A DNA stretch of 64,000 nt, taken from assembly GCA_033239525.1 (NCBI GenBank), contig BSYO01000036.1:3432126-3496125 (forward strand). The letters run 5' to 3'. Both the position numbers and the translations under genes were made by a program. How positions within the stretch are numbered: position 1 is the first letter of the stretch; each line of letters begins with the position of its first letter. Shown here one piece after another: positions 35,316 through 48,118 of this stretch. The DNA comes from Nepenthes gracilis. Taxonomy: Eukaryota > Streptophyta > Magnoliopsida > Caryophyllales > Nepenthaceae. Under the pieces are notes generated by a model. It did not search any database. It was not told the DNA's origin and worked only from the letters and a program-made list of their open reading frames with translations.

Positions 35316-35423
35316 GAGCCGTTCTTGGGGCTTTGTATAAAGAGGAAGTGAGAGCCGTCCTCAAGGTTTTGTATAAGGAGGAAGTGAGAGTCGTCCTCGG
35401 AACTTTGTACAAGGAGGTATTGT
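35316..35423 (+). repeat. 36-bp tandem repeat (3 copies) in S2
   Basis: Units start at 35316, 35352 and 35388 and contain GAG(C/T)CGT(T/C)CT, then CTTTGTATAAGGAGGAAGT-like sequence. Confidence 0.8.
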
Positions 35424-36085
35424 CGTGATTGTGAGGAGATGTGTACAATCTATCCTTGATTATTGCCCCCTCCGCTAGTGATATCTTTTATCGATAAAAA
35501 AAGTGGAGAAATTTCTATAATAAGACCGACTCTGTTTTCTGTCCCGATTTTTAAAATTAACTGCTCCGACTTTCCTGATTACTTTTACGTTATGTATCTG
35601 CCATGATCCAGTCAATTATTACTTTTTAATATTCATGTTGCATATGTATCTATATCCGCCTTACAATATAAACGCTTTACGAAAAATTTGCATGTACCTT
35701 GTTGAGTTCCAACTCACTGTGTTTTCTATTTTTTCCTCCAGATGAAATTATAGAGCTCGTGTCTGACGAGATGGAGTGACTAGAGTCCCATCTAAATGAT
35801 TCTAAGGACTCGAAAGTATATTTTGGAGTTACCACGAAAGAAGCAGCTTGTTGTAATGATCCGATTGAAATATATGAATTTTTATAATTAGACTTTTATT
35901 ACTATGTATGCATAAATGAGTTTTATGGGTATGAATGTGAATGTTTCGACAAGTTATTAAATTGACTTCTGCTACATATTTTATGGATATCGTGCCTGAG
36001 TCCTATATGGTATCTATGATCATGTGATTCGGAGATCGCTAGCGGAATGCAAAAAAAAAAAAAAAAATTGTTCTGTCATAGTATC

Positions 36086-36573
36086 TATATGGCAATGAGG
36101 GTTCAGAGCATACTATTGCATGAATTTTCCTATCGATTAGACTAGCTCTTGGAACCTCGAGTGTATCGATGACTTCACTGCTTTGGGCTCACCTCTATAA
36201 CCTCAAAGTTGAGATGACCCTTGAGTTGGATGAAACTAAATCAATTTTCCACCTCAAGAGTCAGAAACATCCTTGGTCGGGAGTGGTCTTCTTTAAGGCA
36301 ACTTTATTAGCTTTCAACCTCCTTTTTGAGGTCAAATCTCGCGAGTGGAGGGCCTCAATCCAATGAGTTTGGTCCTTAAATCTATTCCAAAAATATTTTA
36401 GTATTTTTGACATATCTTGAGGCTAAGTGGTCATGGCTCCATGTGTCTAACATGGCCAGTAAGTGAGCACTTCCTTGGTAGCCATTTTTTTGGGAGGACA
36501 CCATGAGAAGAAATGCCCTTCATCAATTGGCTCAGCTATCTATGTGTCATTGTGTTTACCATGTTCACCACTT
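36086..36573 (-). pseudogene. E3 5' gag/leader remnant beyond S2
   Basis: Contiguous with 33900 once S2 and one TSD copy are removed. No intact frame. The minus strand shows short gag-like, charged pieces only. The plus-strand ORF 36169-36366 has no recognisable family and is probably chance. The boundary of E3 is not resolved. Confidence 0.35.
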
Positions 36574-37453
36574 TGTCAAAAATAATTGGATCGTGGATTT
36601 TATGGGTGTGATTCTACTCAGGTAGGAACACATTGCTTGATTGTGTTTTCCACAATTGGTGCAATTATGTGTACTAGTAATATGGATTATAATTTGAATA
36701 AATTTGGGTTAGATTATTACACCTTCTTATTGGAATATTACACACTACGATAATAAATAAAAATTCTGAAGAAATTGATACTTAATTACTTATACATCAT
36801 CTAATACTTGAATCAATAAATTTTCTGAAAAAATAAAATATGGGAGAGACTCAGAGGAAGAGAGAAACGAAGGACTTGGCTTTATATTTTATGGAAGAAT
36901 GTGTAAGTTACAAGACTATGCTTTATTCATTGTGTTTTGAAATCTTTTCCCTTCTTCTAGGAAAAAAATGACGTATTTATAATCATATTATCAATTGGTA
37001 GTTTTCTAAAGAAGAATAGTTGGATATGATTTATATAATTAGGCCAGTTAAAACTGACTAATTCAACTACTATTCTGTATGCTCTAATAGTGAGGTTGAC
37101 AGGAATTGATTGACACCAAAAGATTGAATTAATAGTGAGCAATTAATATTTGTTAATTCAAAAAACTTCACCTCGAGCTGGCTACAGAGTTTATAAACCA
37201 CTTAATCAAATGAACCACTCGATTGAACACTTAGATACATAGTCATTAGAACATGTGACTCAATGCAGTCTATATTTTGTTTCTTGACTGTCTGACTGCC
37301 AATTAGATATTGTTTTATTCATACTAGAGTCGGGTAAGACCAATCGCCATGTTCATTGGACTCGGGCTTAATAAGTCGGATTATACTATCTCATTTCTTA
37401 TGAGCTTGTTGGACTAATATATTAGACCAAACCAATTGACATTGTACCCAACA
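36574..37453 (-). mobile_element. Solo LTR S3, 880 bp
   Basis: It is flanked by a perfect CACTT duplication (36569-36573 and 37454-37458) and has TG/CA ends. Read on the minus strand it starts TGTTGGGTACAATG and ends CCAATTATTTTTGACA. A TATA-like ATTATAAATACG lies mid-element (minus strand, near 36980). A CT-rich leader follows (near 36850). Copia or gypsy origin is not decided. Confidence 0.65.
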
Positions 37454-39043
37454 CACTTGGATAGTCACATTTGTTATTTGATTGGTGTACTCTCATATTT
37501 TCCCCTAGTATGCTTCCCTATATTTGATAATTTTACATGTTTAAGATTTAACTTGTAAATATATTTAGGTTTCTATAATAAATATATAAATATATTTTTC
37601 TAAGAAAATAGTAAAAATAAAAGACATTGTAGAATAAAAAATAGACAATAAATCCTTACTAATTCATTTATTTAACTACCCATGAAACTTTTGGGCAGTC
37701 ATATTCGATACTTTAATGGTGTCCTCTAATGTTTATTCCCTAACATGATAGGTTATATTTGATCACTTTTATAGGTAAAATTAAATGATTAAGATCTAGT
37801 TATACCACTAATAATTTAAAACTTATCTGTGTATATTATTTGTTTAATCTTTTATTTAACATGATTAAGATCATTAGTTATATGATTAAAGTTTAATGTC
37901 TAATGACATCCAATAATTACAATTTATTTAACATGGTTTAATGATTTTATAAAGATAACAGAGAAAGAATTTGAAAATAGTGTATCTTCTTAGAAAGATG
38001 TAATTTGTATATTTATAAATGATACTAGATATTATGATTTTTTAAAATATATTTTTAATTATTATTTTAGAAATTGTTATTGGATAAAATATTAAACAGA
38101 TAATAATATTATTAAAAAATTATACATAATATTATATATGAATTTTATAAAATCTTAACCAAAGCGGCATGGCACAATCTTTTATGAGTAATATTGAACC
38201 ATATTAAGTATAATATAACACTTTAGACCGTGTCAGGTCATAAAAGACGGCTTGTGTGATGTTGCTGGACAACACGAGCCAAATGTACATTGATATATAT
38301 ATATTTTGGATGATTATTGCATGTTGCAACGATCAATAGTTGTTGTTGTCTGTTTATTTTTTTAAAAAAATAATGATAATAATATATTTTTATCTAATTC
38401 TCTAAATTTATGTAAATACTCACATATTTTTCTCTCTCTTTTTTTTTGACAATTCTCTCTCCATTCTGTCTACTATTTGCTGTCATTATAAGTGATACAA
38501 TATCAAACTGATTATTATTGTTATTAAATTTTATATGTGATTAAAATAATATTCTTTATTTTTCAGAATTTATTTTATTAATTATGTATCATAATTTTTT
38601 TTAATTTTGATAATAAAAAATTTTTTTTAAAAAATATCTCGATACTCCAGCACATGTTAGATATATACTGATAGTAATTTTAAAATGCCAAAATTATAAT
38701 TTATATATATTATCATTACTCCTAATCTTAGGTGTCCCTTAAAAATGTTCTGCAATGTATGAAAATTTTTTAAAATTAAATTAGTTAATAATTAAAAAAT
38801 AAATATTTAAAAAATTATACATCTGAAAGTTCATATTGTACTTATAATATACAATTTATATACAATTAAATGAGTTATTATTTATAATTTCTTAGCATTT
38901 ATAAATTATAGAATTATATATTTGATCATTAGAAGATGTATTTATTAAGAATACTTTGTATATTTTTTCTTATTTTTTTATATTAGATCATTATAGCATT
39001 AAATCGACATGACCTAACTAAGTGGGTTCCGTTAAGAGATTAT
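37454..39043. other. AT-rich intergenic DNA with internal repeats
   Basis: No credible gene. The phrase TTGGATAGTCACATTTG...GGTGTACTCTCATATTTTCCC at 37457 recurs as TTGGGCAGTCATATTCG...GGTGTCCTCTAATGTTTATTCCC at 37690, a degenerate direct repeat with ~235-bp spacing. The stretch 38640-38830 (ATATATACTGATAGT...ATTACTCCTAATC) recurs at 42445-42600. Confidence 0.45.
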
Positions 39044-40137
39044 GGATGCTCCATCTTTTAAAAACATGACGCTCATTTTTCTTTTAATATAAAGTTTTGA
39101 TATTTAAATGAATGATTATAATTTAATTATTTTTTAAAAAATATAAAAAAGTTAGTTATTAAATTTGTTGCGTCCCAGGTCTGCAGTTGCTATACGGATT
39201 AGGGAGCCTCCAATTTCCCATTCACTTGATGGCGTCAGGAAGAGGGTCCGATCTCCGTATCTCTTAACCTGGACCTGCACAATACAAATAACAAACGAGA
39301 TGTCAGAGGTCCGGCGGGATTTCTCTCACTACAGCCACTTCGATGCTCAAGTCAGCAAATTTTTGCAATGAACGAAAATGGGGCGCGTGCTATGCGGGGC
39401 GCGGATGAGTGCTGATAAAATGTGAGTGATGTGTATGTTTCAATGTGGGAGATGCAATGAGCAGGTTGCGGAAAGCCCGACTTTCTTAACGCACCGCAGT
39501 AGGTGGCTAACTTTCTGTTGCCTGAACGGATTTGGGGATTATGATCGTGAGAGAAGCGGGCTCGTTCGTGGCCACAGGACTTGAGTCTTATCTCAATTTG
39601 ATTGCTTTCTCTCTTGTGATTTGGGAAGAGGAAGAAGGATCCGAATCCCCCTCTCTGCGAAAAAAGTGAGCTCTTATATCCTCCTCCCCAATGGATTCGG
39701 GGCGCGAGAATGCCCATTGCTAGGGTTACCTAGCCTCTGGTCACTGTTGCTGACCGTCGGTCATGTCGACTGTCGTTTTGCTGTGGCGTGCAGGCTCTTG
39801 AGCGCTGCCGGCCACGCCTGGTCTCTCTTTGAGTTGGGATTGGCTAGCTGCCTGCGGGCGGCCGCCTGAGCCGTTGTCGTAGCGCTGGCCCCTTCTTCAT
39901 TGGCTGGTTCTTCCTCTCTCCTGTTTGTATTCCGGTAGCCCATTAATACGCTGCAGGATGTCCGTCGTTTTTCGCCAGCTAGACGCCACGTAAGTTCCCT
40001 GCGCAGTTGGGTTGAGCTCGAGATTGCTCTTGGGCCTTAGCACGGGACCCAACAAAATTATAACCATCTATTTTAAAATAGATTATTAAGATATAAAAAT
40101 AATAATAATCTTGATCTCTTAAAAAGATGGAACCACC
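39044..40137. mobile_element. MITE copy a, split by solo LTR S4
   Basis: The two outer pieces, 39044-39165 and 40060-40137, align end to end with the uninterrupted MITE at 46586-46779. Left end GGATGCTCCATCTTTTAAAA; the right end, reverse-complemented, is GGTGGTTCCATCTTTTTAAG, giving ~25-bp imperfect terminal inverted repeats. The LTR insertion duplicated AAATT. No coding capacity. Confidence 0.7.
39166..40054 (+). mobile_element. Solo LTR S4, 889 bp (family TGTTGCGTCCC / GGGACCCAACA)
   Basis: Perfect AAATT duplication (39161-39165 and 40055-40059). The ends TGTTGCGTCCCAGG and GGGACCCAACA are near inverted repeats. It is GC-rich against its surroundings, with a TATA-like CTTATATCC at 39673. 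Antisense and sense ORFs inside it (for example 39352-39717) have no known family. It is the same family as S5. Confidence 0.82.
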
Positions 40138-43100
40138 CCAACCTATTGCGTGTTGTGTTAGGCCTGGATTTCAAAATTCTATGCCACTGCCTTTTAAACA
40201 TCTTTAGCAAACAGAGAGATGCCCCTCTCTTGTGTACCTCGGCTGTTGAATTAAGTATCTAACGGCCCACATACTTTTAATTTTAAGAAAATTAAAAAAT
40301 ATTGGAGTAATTATATTTTGATTAAATTTTTTTACAATATAAATATTTTAATACTGTAAAATTTTTTAAATATAAAAAATTATTTTATGTATTTTTTAAA
40401 ATATAAAATAATAATTAGATTGTGATAATGTAAAAATTTACGACATATTTAATTATTAGAAAAAAATTATATAAAAATAGAGTAATTATTTTTTAAAAAT
40501 TAAATAATATATGAATAAAATTAGAAATTTTTATTCTTATATTTAGTTACTCATTTGGAATAATTATAAATAAATTAAAAATTAATATTTTAATATTTAG
40601 TATTTAGTAATAGTACGAAAAATATGGTAAAAATTTATACTAATAATTTTTTTACCCTTATTCAAAGAAAAAAAATTTTAGACATCGAAGAGTATACGCA
40701 ATGCCTACAATAATAGTTGCTAATAATATGTGTAATAGAGTTTTGATACTTGTTCCTCTCCCCACAACCTCCAGAGCCTTCTTGTTGTAAAAAAAAATCT
40801 CAACTCATGAGAAGAGTGTACAAAGAAATGGACTTTTCATTTACAATTTTTTCTATCTTTACTTGCCTCCGTACAATACTGCGTCGTGTGAAGCCAACAT
40901 TAAAACACCCCATGTGAAAACTAGTAATAGTCTTCTCTATTGTAACCATTTTGACAATATTTCAGACACATGGTGAAGAAGTAATGGTACTTTCGTAGGT
41001 CCTGTCGATAGGCACTCTTCCCAAGGTGGACGAATGGGCAGTCGGTTCAATCGTTGCTCCGGTTGCGAATGCAGCAATGAACCTTAAATTCATACATTCG
41101 AAACTCAATCATAAGAGTATGGGTTGCAGTCTATGTTCGGACTTGCCATTGTACGGGAGACACTTTTGCTCGAGGGCGACAATCTCAAATTTGGATAGCA
41201 TCGAATTGAAAAAGAGAAAAATGACAAACGGTTTAGAGACGAAAGATGGAAGAGGAAGCATCTAGGATTTCGAATGAATGATGAAGGGACGATTAATAAA
41301 ACAATAATAATTATGGGGAATAGTTATTCCTTATTACATATGTAATGAATAAAAAACATTTAAAAAATATTAATATTTTTTATTATTAAGTTAAAAAAAT
41401 ATTTATTTCTCTATAAATAATTATTATATATAAAAATATTAAATATAAAAATAAATGTTTAACTAATAATATGATAAAAGTAAAATTTTTATTCTAACCG
41501 AAGATGCCATTAAATTTATAGAAAAAGAACTCCCCCACACATTTCGAAGTAGGCCCCTCATTTAGCGGGCAAAAGGCGCCGTCGGGGGAGGATGTTGCGG
41601 GGGAGACCCGAAGTTCAAGGAACAGGGTTTTTTTTTCTGTTTATTTATTTATTTATTTTTATTTTTTCCATGCGAAAAAGTACGTTCAAGATGTACTTAT
41701 AATGAATATAAAGTTGCAATATTTTACTCCAACCCTTAATTAATAGTATCGAATTAAAACATTAGGGTGTTGTTTTCTCATTTGCAATTGTTATAGTGAT
41801 AGTAATATTAGATTTTTATTGAATATTAATGTAATCATAAATTTATTTTATGATGAAATAATCATTAAAAATACAAATAAAATGTACTGTCTTTGATGCA
41901 GTATAGCCTAACCCGTCATGAGTCATGCCAAACACGACTTATATCAATATTAGAATGTAATATACTTATATCAGTATATCGTGTCAAACTCAATATTTCA
42001 GATTATATTAGATCACATAATAGACGATTTGCATACTGTATTGACATGTGGTACAATCAATCCATGCTAGGCATGATTAAAAATTTATACATTCGATCAT
42101 GTAACCATTTAAACCAAACGATCATATGACCATTTAGTCAAGTTGGGAGAGGGGGAGAGGCAAAGAAGGGGCCTAATTTTTACTTTGGAAAAAATTTTTA
42201 TATATCCTCTCTCCTCTTGCACAACAGGTATTTTTCATACTCTCTATTTTTAACCCTCATATAGTATAAAATAATATTAGTATGATATTTATTGGTATAT
42301 TTATATTAGTTTTATTAAGTTTTATGTGTAATTTATATATAAATATTATTGTATATGTTAATTATTAATTATAAAATATAATTTTTAAAATATTGATAGT
42401 TAAAAATAAAAAAATATTCTAATAACTTCATATTGGTTTCATCACATATATATACTGATAGTGGTTCTAAAATACTAGAATCACTACTTAATTTTGGCAA
42501 AAATATTATTACTACTCCTAATTCTAGTTGTCATCTAGAAAATATTTAGATAATGTATAATAACTTTTTAGAATTAAATTAATTAATTATTAGGAACAAA
42601 CCATATATATATATATATATTATAAAGGTATAGGATATATAAAAATATATATGAAAAAAATAAAAGAGATAATAATTATCTTTATTATTACCTTTGACGG
42701 TATTTTAAATAATAATTTTGATATTTTTTACTTAAATTATAATTTTTTTAAGTTTAAATAATATTTATCACATATAAGATGTACATGTCATATTATTAAT
42801 TATTGTTTTAAAAATATTTTACATTTTATTTTTTTATATGTAAAAAAATAAAGAATATTATTTTATTTATTTATTTTTTTAGGAGTAACAATTCAATATA
42901 TTATACAAACAAAATAAATTCAATGATAAAAAGATGAAGATTAACAATCCAAAAATATTGAAGTTGATATATCAAATATTGGAGATTGTATATCTTTGTT
43001 AATCTGTTTTAACGATCTTTATAAAAAAATCTTAATAATTGAGCCAATTACAAATTTTGATTGAATGATTGTTAAAACAATTAAATATTTTTAAGAATAT

Positions 43101-43984
43101 TTTTTGGTATTGTTAAAACTATCGAATAAGTACTTATTAAACCACCCAAAATATATAGTTAAGCCAATTATTTATATTTTTTGATATCATTATGTTTTTT
43201 TGAGATGATTATGATTTTTATTAAGTAATACTAGTGATAGAGGTATATATATTATATAAAATTTAAATAAATAAATTTAGATAAATATTAAAATTATTTA
43301 AAATAATATATTCAATAACATTATATTTAATTATATCTTATAGAAAATTTTTTTAAAATATTTAAAAATTTTAAAATATTAGCCTACCTCACAGTAATTA
43401 TGGACCATTGTGTAAATTTATGTGTGGTGTATTTATGTCTTGTAAAATTTTACAACATGGGATGGTCGACAATATAGAAGGAATATATGCTCTTGTTTTA
43501 TCATATTTTACATGTAATATACAATTTATATATACCACAATTAATATTAAAATTGTCTACTCTAGCAGTAGAAAAAAGCATTAACAAATGTGGCAATGAA
43601 ATTTCCTTTTGTTAGTAAGGGCTTATCGTGGAATACAATTAGTTGAAAAATATAATACCGATTGAAGTTATTTATTACTTACAGTCAGACTATATTTTTA
43701 ATATTACAAGTAACAATTCAGACTTTTATATTTTAAATTAATAAAAATTATTGAATAAATATTTTTCATACTCACATCAATGGCGCGGAGTCTCTTACTA
43801 CCACTCATAAATATGGTATCATCAAAATGAATTTTCTATATTAGAGGTTACATAGTTAATGAAAAAAGGAGTAAAATAATATCGAAAATCGTTAAAATAT
43901 GTATCCTTTTTATGAATTAGTAAGAAATAAAAAAATTAAGTCACAAATTCAATAAATAGGTCCTATGATCTTATGGGTTGACTT
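40138..43984. other. AT-rich intergenic DNA, no gene recognised
   Basis: Very AT-rich. A moderately GC-balanced island at 40960-41270 holds a 79-aa ORF (41026-41265) with no recognised domain. Another GC-rich patch lies at 41520-41630. An (AT)n run is at 42603-42620. Segment 42220-42600 is a diverged copy of 38343-38830. Words such as CGTGTCA/ATGACATG near 41900-42070 resemble those at 38230 and 46030, a possible dispersed family. Confidence 0.4.
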
Positions 43985-44815
43985 AGAAAAGAGCTCGTCT
44001 GTCGGTGTGCCCATGGTGTTAAAGCCCGGCAGGGTCCTATGTGGTACGAAGCCTAGAGGATACCACTGTGCTGCCCAACTCGTGATGGACAGGTAAAGAA
44101 AAGTAACAACTAGGCCCAATAACTAGCCCATGTGAAGTAACTAATCACGGTGTAGGGAGCTTTCCAACTTAACGGCCGACAGCTCGATTAGAGTCGAGGG
44201 TATATGTAGAAGGCACCTACCGTGGTAGCAAAAACAGCATGGCAAATGTGCCAAAAAAGTACCCCATGATCGTCCCAATGCCCCCAAAATGACAATTGTT
44301 GTTGCCGATGAACGTACTAGGAGGACTACCCATGGTTGCACAATCACCTCTAAATGACAACTGCCATTAACGACTTCTACTATCACACAGGCAGCTCAGC
44401 TAATCCTTGTAAGACAACTGTCACCAACCCTCGGTGCCTAAAATACACAAAATTAACGTCAACATTATAAATACCCATTCACCGGTGGAGGTGAAGGGGG
44501 AGAAAGATTCTTGCCCTCAATCGCCTAGAAAGAACAATGAGCTTTCTCTCGCCTTTGAGGCCATTAATTCTCAAAGGAAACTCTCTCTTTCTCTCTTTTT
44601 CTCTCACAACCACTCCCTTGTGAGCGCATTCACAAACCGCTCCCTGTTGAGTGCAATCGCCAAAGCTAAACCTCCGCTATCACTCTTATTCCCTCTACCC
44701 GTGCATTATTACACTTTATATTCTTCATTTTTCTTTTCTCGTAGAAAAATTTTTAACTTGAATGTTTGAGAATAAATTAAAAAATGAGTCAAACCAATCC
44801 TCTAACAACTTGTTT
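43985..44815 (+). repeat. LTR-like segment, boundaries unresolved
   Basis: A GC-balanced island in AT-rich DNA with a TATA-like ATTATAAATACCC at 44465. It is followed by a leader rich in TCTCTCTTTCTCTC and an AT-rich tail, the layout of a Tat-type LTR. The 111-aa ORF 44434-44769 spans the leader and has no known domain. I could not find a matching target-site duplication. Confidence 0.3.
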
Positions 44816-44978
44816 GTTTATTGTGTCATGTAGCATCCAAATTATCAGAGATAGAGATTAGACCCACTTAAGTTTGACCCGCCGTAAAAAATTAGGAGGC
44901 TCATTAATTCATACAATAATCTGAATCTATGAACACATCATCAAGCATTTTTAGTTTTAATGAAGATGATAACTCTAA

Positions 44979-45214
44979 CGGCATGTTTGGTTGTTAGAAT
45001 GGAATAAGGTGGGAATAGAATAGTTATTCCCAGTGAATAGAATTAGATGGGAATAAAGTTAGAAATTGTTATTCCTATATTTGGTTGTTTGAATAGAATT
45101 AGTTAGGAATTTATATTACAATGTTTGGTTTGTAGAATTGTATGAAGAATAAGGTGAGAATTTATCGGAATGACGCTTTTATCCTTATAATAATAATAAA
45201 AAGAAGAAGAAGAA

Positions 45215-45263
<49 letters not shown>

Positions 45264-45821
45264 TAATAATAATAAAAGTAATAAAAATAAAAAATAATAA
45301 AATAATAATAATAATAAAAGTAATAAAAAAATAATAATAATAATATAATAATAATAATAATAAAAGTAATAAAAATAAAAATAAAAAAAAATAATAATAG
45401 TAATAAAAATAAAAATAAAAATAATAATAATAAATAATAATAATAATAATAAAATAATAATAATAATAATAAATAATAATAATAAAATAATAATAATAAT
45501 AATAATAATAAATAATAATAATAATAAAAGTAATAAAAATAATAATAAAATAATAATAAAAATAAAATAATAATAAAATAATAATAATAAAAGTAATAAT
45601 AATTGAGGGCAAATTTGAGTTAATTAAAAAGTTGGGTGGGAATTTCTTTTCCTTCCCAACAAGGAATAAAAAAAACCTAGTGGTATCAAGGAATAGTTAT
45701 TCAGAATCGAGAATAACTATTTTAAATTATTATTCCCAACTCATCTGGACCAAATTTTACCAATTTTATTCCAAGAATAAGGAGGGAATATAATTTCTAT
45801 TCCCTCCAACCAAACACCACC
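44979..45821. mobile_element. PIF/Harbinger (Tourist-like) MITE with microsatellite core, 843 bp
   Basis: The ends are inverted: CGGCATGTTTGGTTGTTAG at the left; GGTGGTGTTTGGTTGGAGGG reading in from the right. TAA lies on both sides (44976-44978 and 45822-45824), the 3-bp duplication expected of this superfamily. Subterminal GGAATA/TATTCC words are arranged symmetrically. About half the element is the TAA microsatellite (45186-45602). No transposase frame; the minus-strand ORF at 45103-45612 is repeat translation. Confidence 0.7.
45186..45602. repeat. (TAA)n microsatellite, ~417 bp, imperfect
   Basis: Runs of AAT/TAA broken by AAAG and AAAAAT variants, plus an AGAAGAAGAAG patch at its left end. 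It lies wholly inside the MITE. Confidence 0.95.
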
Positions 45822-45824
45822 TAA

Positions 45825-46585
45825 ATGTAATAGTAGTAAAAATATATGTGAGGTTTAAAAATAATCTAATTATTATTAGATTTATTTTTTTTACTTTTTA
45901 AAATTACAATATCAAAACATTTAACGAAATAAATAAAATATAATATATTTTTTAATAATATTTTATATAATTTTTAGAAAATTTTTAAAATATGGATTAC
46001 GTCATAATAGCATGTGGTATGACATGACCCATGATAATGTGCGTCCACATACAATACGGGTCAAGTGTTATATTGGGCCAAGACATATAAGTTTTGTATC
46101 GTGCTAGCACGATACATTTATATATAGATAGTCTGAATAAATAGACCGTGTTATCTAACATGATCTATTTGATACAGATAATAACCTTTGTGTGTTAAAA
46201 TAATTAAAATAAAAATTTGATGCAGTGAAGGCAAAACATTATCTTTGGTTAAGTAGCAAAATTCAAACCTTTGTATATCTTCATAATTTGAATTTAGGCA
46301 CGTGCAAATGTTTTCCATCTTTCTTAAGAGTCATGGCAAAGTGTGAAAAGAGTTATAGTGTTTGCGGCTCTTTCTTATCTTCTGAATAAGAGAAATCTAG
46401 CAAATAATATTTAGGGTTTAAAACTAATTTCCTAAATTATTTTTTAAAATTCTTATATATAAATTTTTTATTTAATAAATATTAATATTAAAAAAAATAA
46501 ATGATTTAGAGAATGCTAATATGATAAAATATACACATTGAACTAATTTCTAATGCAAGAGAAGCCAATGAGCAGATGGGACCAG
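45825..46585. other. AT-rich intergenic DNA
   Basis: No gene recognised. Segment 45980-46180 has GACATGACCC and ATCGTGCTAGCACGATAC (a 16-base perfect palindrome with flanks, near 46098) and resembles the stretch at 38150-38330. Confidence 0.35.
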
Positions 46586-46779
46586 GGAGATTCCATCTCT
46601 TAAAGAGATAAAACATATTTTTCTCCTAATTTAAGTCGTAAATATTTAAATAAATAGTTATAATTTAATTATTTTTAAAAATATTAAAAAATTAACTATT
46701 AAATTGTAACTATTTATTTTAAAATGGATGGTTAGATGTGAAAAAAATAATTTTAATTTCTTAAAAAAATAGAGCCACC
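46586..46779. mobile_element. MITE copy b, 194 bp, uninterrupted
   Basis: Left end GGAGATTCCATCTCTTAAAG; right end reverse-complemented GGTGGCTCTATTTTTTTAAG. Its interior (AATTATTTTTAAAAATATTA, AACTATTAAATTGTAACTAT) matches copy a across the S4 insertion point, so it serves as an empty-site reference. No clear target-site duplication. Superfamily not assigned. Confidence 0.65.
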
Positions 46780-48118
46780 AATTGCAGTAAAAGTGCCCCA
46801 AATCACCTTTGAAAATGTGAGGAAGAAAATTTTGTAATCAAAATATATCATATTTAAAAATTTTAAAAGCATATGACTAACAAAATGGTGTCCCGGAGAC
46901 ACCCCTCAATCATGTTTACAATCTTCTTGATAATTTACCTAACTCACTGAAAAATGAGGCGATATTGATCTATTAGCAAGTTTAGTCTGACCTTCGATAT
47001 AGTACATTAAAAGTCTTAATTACTGTCATAAACGCTATCATACACTCACTTATCGTGTCATAAAGCACCAATGAGATAGGGGATCCTGCTTCGTGAAATA
47101 GGATCTTTTACTTTTTTTTTTTCTTTTTTTTGAGTTATAATTTTTTTTTATTTGAGCTAAAATATAAAAATTTAAACCCTAAAAAAAAGAAAAAAAAAAA
47201 AAAGAACGAAGGATCTTACTTTGCAAAGTAGGAATCCTGTGCTCGAGCACCAACATGTTACGTCAGCTGCCAACTCTAATCGTCCTCAAAATATTTTCTC
47301 AATATTATTTTACCCAATATTTGTATAATAAGCTCAAAATTTGGTAATATTTTTATATAATATAAAATTTATATCAAATTAATAATTATGGATAAATAAA
47401 TAAAATTAAAATTAAAATTTTTAGAATAAATTTTCAAAATTCATTTACCAAAGCAAAAAAAAAATAAAAAATCTTTTTTTATCTCGAAATTATGAAAAAA
47501 ACAAAAAACAATTCAAATTGGAAAGAAGGCTTATAGCACATGGCTGCCTGAAATGTGAAAGGAAGACTCTCATCCTTCTTCTTTAAGTAAAAAAATAAAA
47601 AAAATAAAAAATAAAATAATAAAAGGAAAAATTACGAATGAATTCATATTATAATACTGAAGGGACCTGGCGACGTGATCTTCACTAAACGTACGTGAAA
47701 CGCAACAACTCATTAGACAAATATTATTTATTTTATTTGTTTATTTTTCGGTGAATATTTTTATTAAATGCCTTATTTGATTATTATTTTGTTCTTGACT
47801 TGAGAAAATTTTATAAAAATAAAAAAACAGTAAAAAAATTAAAAAAAAATCGAGTGTTGATGATAAATTAGATGAAATATAAATATTTAATAAAAGTATT
47901 TTTGTCATTTCATTGTCAAAAAAAAATATTTTAGAGCTGAAGAAGAATTAGATAAAATATTAAATATCATAAAATATAAAATATTTATAATTATTAAATT
48001 TTCTTATATTCAGAATATTATATTATTTTTTATTTTTTTAATAATCGCATAAAAATTAATTTCGTAAATGTTTATAAAATTATATATATATATAATTTAA
48101 AAATACAATATGTAATTA
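46780..48118. other. AT-rich intergenic DNA with an inverted repeat
   Basis: No gene recognised. It contains the inverted repeat at 47081-47237, listed separately, and long A/T runs. Confidence 0.35.
47081..47237. repeat. 157-bp inverted repeat with poly-T/poly-A arms
   Basis: Left arm GGATCCTGCTTCGTGAAATA; right arm reverse-complemented GGATTCCTACTTTGCAAAGT. Both continue into AGGATCTT-like words and long T-runs. Arms of ~55 bases could form a hairpin; MITE-like, no duplication identified. Confidence 0.6.

Larger units (their letters stand above)
33901..36080 (+). mobile_element. Solo LTR S2, chromovirus-like, 2180 bp
   Basis: It begins TGTGAGATCC and ends TTCTGTCATA (probably from TCACA by C-to-T). 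It is flanked by a perfect 5-bp duplication GTATC (33896-33900 and 36081-36085). Like E1's LTR it has a GA-rich leader (34605-34660), ATGTATCTGCC and TTGTTGAGT..CTCACT words (35590-35730) and a GATGAGATGGAGTGACTAGAGTC-like block near its 3' end (cf. GATGAGGTGGACTAGGAGT in E1). A 17-base A-run lies at 36051-36067. It interrupts the gag region of E3. Notable contents are the TTGAC array and a 36-bp tandem repeat. Confidence 0.82.

Noticed and set aside
36640..36670. ACAATTGGTGCAATTATG as a Tat-type primer-binding site of E3
   Set aside because: Wrong strand for E3, and it lies inside the solo LTR S3.
41026..41265. 79-aa ORF in a GC-balanced island
   Set aside because: No recognised domain on either strand and no splice context; recorded only in the intergenic note.
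43985..44815. A further solo LTR with defined ends
   Set aside because: Layout fits an LTR (TATA-like word, CT-rich leader), but no TG/CA pair with a target-site duplication could be found, so only a low-confidence repeat is listed.
45103..45612. 169-aa minus-strand ORF of Tyr, Ile and Phe
   Set aside because: It is the translation of the TAA microsatellite.
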